Assembly (NCBI GenBank): GCA_023386585.1 | Contig: JAEWJM010000012.1 | Span: 15,055 to 79,054, forward strand | Length of the DNA: 64,000 nucleotides | From: Bacteroidota bacterium | GTDB lineage: Bacteria > Bacteroidota > Bacteroidia > Flavobacteriales > Flavobacteriaceae | Direction of reading: 5' to 3' | Part shown: in pieces, positions 62,435 to 64,000 of the stretch | Layout of the letters: each line of letters begins with the position of its first letter | Numbering within the stretch: the first letter of the stretch is position 1 | Made by a program: the position numbers and the translations under genes | The notes under the pieces: model-generated | Databases searched by the model: none | The model's input: only the letters and a program-made list of their open reading frames with translations | What the model was told of the DNA's origin: nothing

Positions 62435-62545
62435 GATGGAAGGTGATATTTTACCGGTGGCTTATTGATTTAAAAACTGATTTACACAGTATGGTCCGAT
62501 GCAAACCCAGGCTGGATAAATATCCAAAAATTTCCCGCAACAATA

Positions 62546-62707
62546 TTATATTCTCTGAAAAGAGTAAGCCATGAGTTTCCTCGATATATTCCAAACCCAA
62601 GCAGTCAGTTTCGACATAAAAGCGGAATACCCTAAATCTCTGGCAATTCCGTTAATTATCGCCAGTAATAACATGGGGAACCACAATAAGAAAGCCTGTA
62701 ACATCAT
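62546..62707 (-). pseudogene. Truncated N-terminus of a four-pass membrane protein
   Basis: The frame from MM at 62707 reads LQAFLLWFPMLLLAIINGIA then RDLGYSAFMSKLTA, the N-terminal helix and loop of a small four-helix membrane protein family whose members run to about 130 residues. Here the frame stops after about 53 residues with an unrelated tail, so only the first helix remains. Copy D of the dispersed element lies 39 bp upstream. The rest of the gene was not found in other frames nearby. Confidence 0.4.
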
Positions 62708-62732
62708 GGCAAGTTTCAATTCGATAGTGCGG

Positions 62733-64000
62733 GAATAGGAGTTGCGTACTTTCGGCAAGATAAAACTTTCGTAATTAGATTGCTATTCCCGAACCTAAAA
62801 AGCAGCATTAGAAATTAGCCAATGTTACTTGAGGTTGCGCTACCAAAGATTTGCAAACAAAGGAAGAACAAATTGCAATTTTCTGATTATTTTCTGCCAG
62901 ATAACTTTTGAATAGCAGCGAAGACTTCCCGAACCGAAGTTTTGCGCTGACGAAAGATCAAGAGAAGTTCTAAACGACGCAATTGACAAAGATTTTCGCC
63001 AAAATAACCACAATCCATTTCGACAAAGAAATTCCGCAAACCAGACAAGCAATTGCGTTTCGAATTTCCGCCGCAGAAAGGAAACTTTTTTCCGCGCAAA
63101 ACTGAAACGTCAAAATTGCAATGGGAAACACGAATGAAAACGATGCGAATCGTGTAGCTCCAGTGCAATCTCAAGTAACGGTCTCGGCTAATTTCTTGAT
63201 GCGGAAATAGAAGCTGAGTACTTTCGGCAAGATAAAATATTCCTGGTTAATTTGCTGCTCCCGAACCTAAAAAACAGCATTAGAAATCAGCCATTGTTAC
63301 TTGAGGTTGCGCTACCAAAGATTTGCAAACAAAGGAAAGAACAAATTGCAATTTTCGGAAATGCTTCTGCAAGACAAATTTTGAATAGGAGCGAAGACTT
63401 CCCGAACCGAAGTTTTGCGCTGACAAAAAATCAAGAGAAGTTTTAAACGACGCAATTGCCAAAGAATTTCGCCAAAGTAACCGCGATCTGTTTCGACAAA
63501 GAATTTCCGCAAACCAGACAAAGCAATTGCGTTTCGAATTTCCGCCCCAGAAAGGACACTTTTTCTGCGCAAAACTGAAACATCTAAATTGCAACGGGAA
63601 ACACGAATGAAATCGATGCGAACCGTGTAGCTCGAGCGCAATCTCAAGTAACGGCCTCGGCTAATTTCTTGATGCGGAAATAGAACCTGAGTACTTTCGG
63701 CAAGATAAAATATTCCTGGTTAACTTGCTGCTCCCGACCCTAAAAAGCAGCATTAGAAATTAGCCATTGTTACTTGAGGTTGCGCTACCAAAGATTTTTA
63801 CACAAAGAAAAGCATAAATTGCAATTTCTGAAACCATTCGGCACGACAAATCTTGAATAGGAGCGAAGACGTCCCGAACCGAAGTTTTGCGCTGACGAAA
63901 GATCAAGAGAAGTTCTAAATGACGCAATTGACAAAGATTTTCGCCAAAAGTAACCACAATCCGTTTTGACAAAGAATTTCCGCAAACCAGACAAGCAATT
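62733..64000. repeat. Tandem array of ~472-bp noncoding repeats, truncated by window end
   Basis: The marker GTACTTTCGGCAAGATAAAA begins at 62746, 63218 and 63691, giving units of 472 and 473 bp and a partial third unit. Each unit starts with the ~55-bp element and continues with shared blocks such as TTACTTGAGGTTGCGCTACC, TTCCCGAACCGAAGTTTTGC and CGCAAACCAGACAAG. Units differ by substitutions and 1-bp indels. Minus-strand frames of 95-111 codons recur but change frame between units, so the array is judged noncoding. No transposase is seen. Confidence 0.85.

Noticed and set aside
62840..63994. Repeated minus-strand open frames of 69-111 codons in the tandem array
   Set aside because: Corresponding frames shift relative to one another because of single-base indels between units, starts and stops are not conserved, and the translated text has no domain. 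They look like by-products of a noncoding repeat.
62733..64000. CRISPR array or integron cassette array
   Set aside because: Units are ~472 bp with no short repeat-spacer pattern and no cas genes. No clear attC-type core pairs (RYYYAAC/GTTRRRY) or integrase gene were seen, although a recombination role for the 55-bp element is kept as a hypothesis.

Overview
The window is a compact chromosomal segment of a Bacteroidota bacterium, most likely a member of the Flavobacteriaceae close to Flavobacterium. The evidence is: two secreted proteins with type IX secretion (T9SS) type A C-terminal sorting domains; promoters of the flavobacterial kind (TTG, about 19 bp, then TAnnTTTG); RsfS next to FtsH; a GldH-like lipoprotein; and cyanophycin synthetase with cyanophycinase. 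No rRNA, tRNA, CRISPR array or complete insertion sequence was seen.

Layout. 1-15.2 kb is mostly core metabolism: ftsH (cut by the window edge), rsfS, birA, an SRPBCC protein, pyrE, a NUDIX hydrolase, an M14 peptidase, a T9SS cargo protein, coaD, ddl, a PASTA protein and an RluD-type pseudouridine synthase. A four-gene operon lies between birA and the SRPBCC gene: a C39-peptidase ABC exporter, an HlyD adaptor, a TolC protein and a GldH-like lipoprotein. 15.3-27 kb holds YaaA, a C1 peptidase, a TetR-TolC-HlyD-DHA2 efflux operon with two adjacent palindromic operators, a TrpG/PabA glutaminase, a MarR-nitroreductase-YceI operon and small stress-like proteins. 27-33 kb holds cyanophycinase and cyanophycin synthetase, an SPW-repeat protein, a low-complexity lipoprotein and AlkB. 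33-45 kb holds a NIT-domain histidine kinase, two single-domain response regulators, exonuclease III, a NUDIX protein, and a diheme cytochrome beside a large FG-GAP/UnbV T9SS protein. 45-62 kb is accessory: many short genes for small membrane proteins, lipoproteins, SRPBCC, ArsR, rhodanese, DUF4256, DUF2809, DUF488, copper-binding four-helix protein, COG4705, DNA alkylation repair, glycosyltransferase, GNAT and methyltransferase. The last 1.3 kb is a noncoding array of about 472-bp tandem repeats running off the end.

Two signals stand out. First, six intergenic regions (15.2, 25.8, 28.1, 32.6, 36.5 and 40.1 kb) carry the same architecture: two TRTAA(T/C)-type boxes exactly 21 bp apart, with a TAnnTTTG-like -7 element starting 26-27 bp after the start of the proximal box. 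They precede two small unknown proteins, cphA, a lipoprotein-SPW operon, a response regulator, and a gene-less stretch that ends in a strong intrinsic terminator, so probably a small RNA. This looks like an undescribed regulon controlled by one activator. Second, an element of about 55 bp recurs at 59.6, 61.4, 62.4 and 62.75 kb, each time 39-70 bp upstream of a minus-strand gene, and then recurs inside every unit of the terminal tandem array. It may be a mobile promoter-like or recombination element.

The genome is tightly packed. Many convergent pairs share or abut their stop codons, and pyrE and tetR have -7 elements so close to the start codon that their transcripts should have almost no leader.
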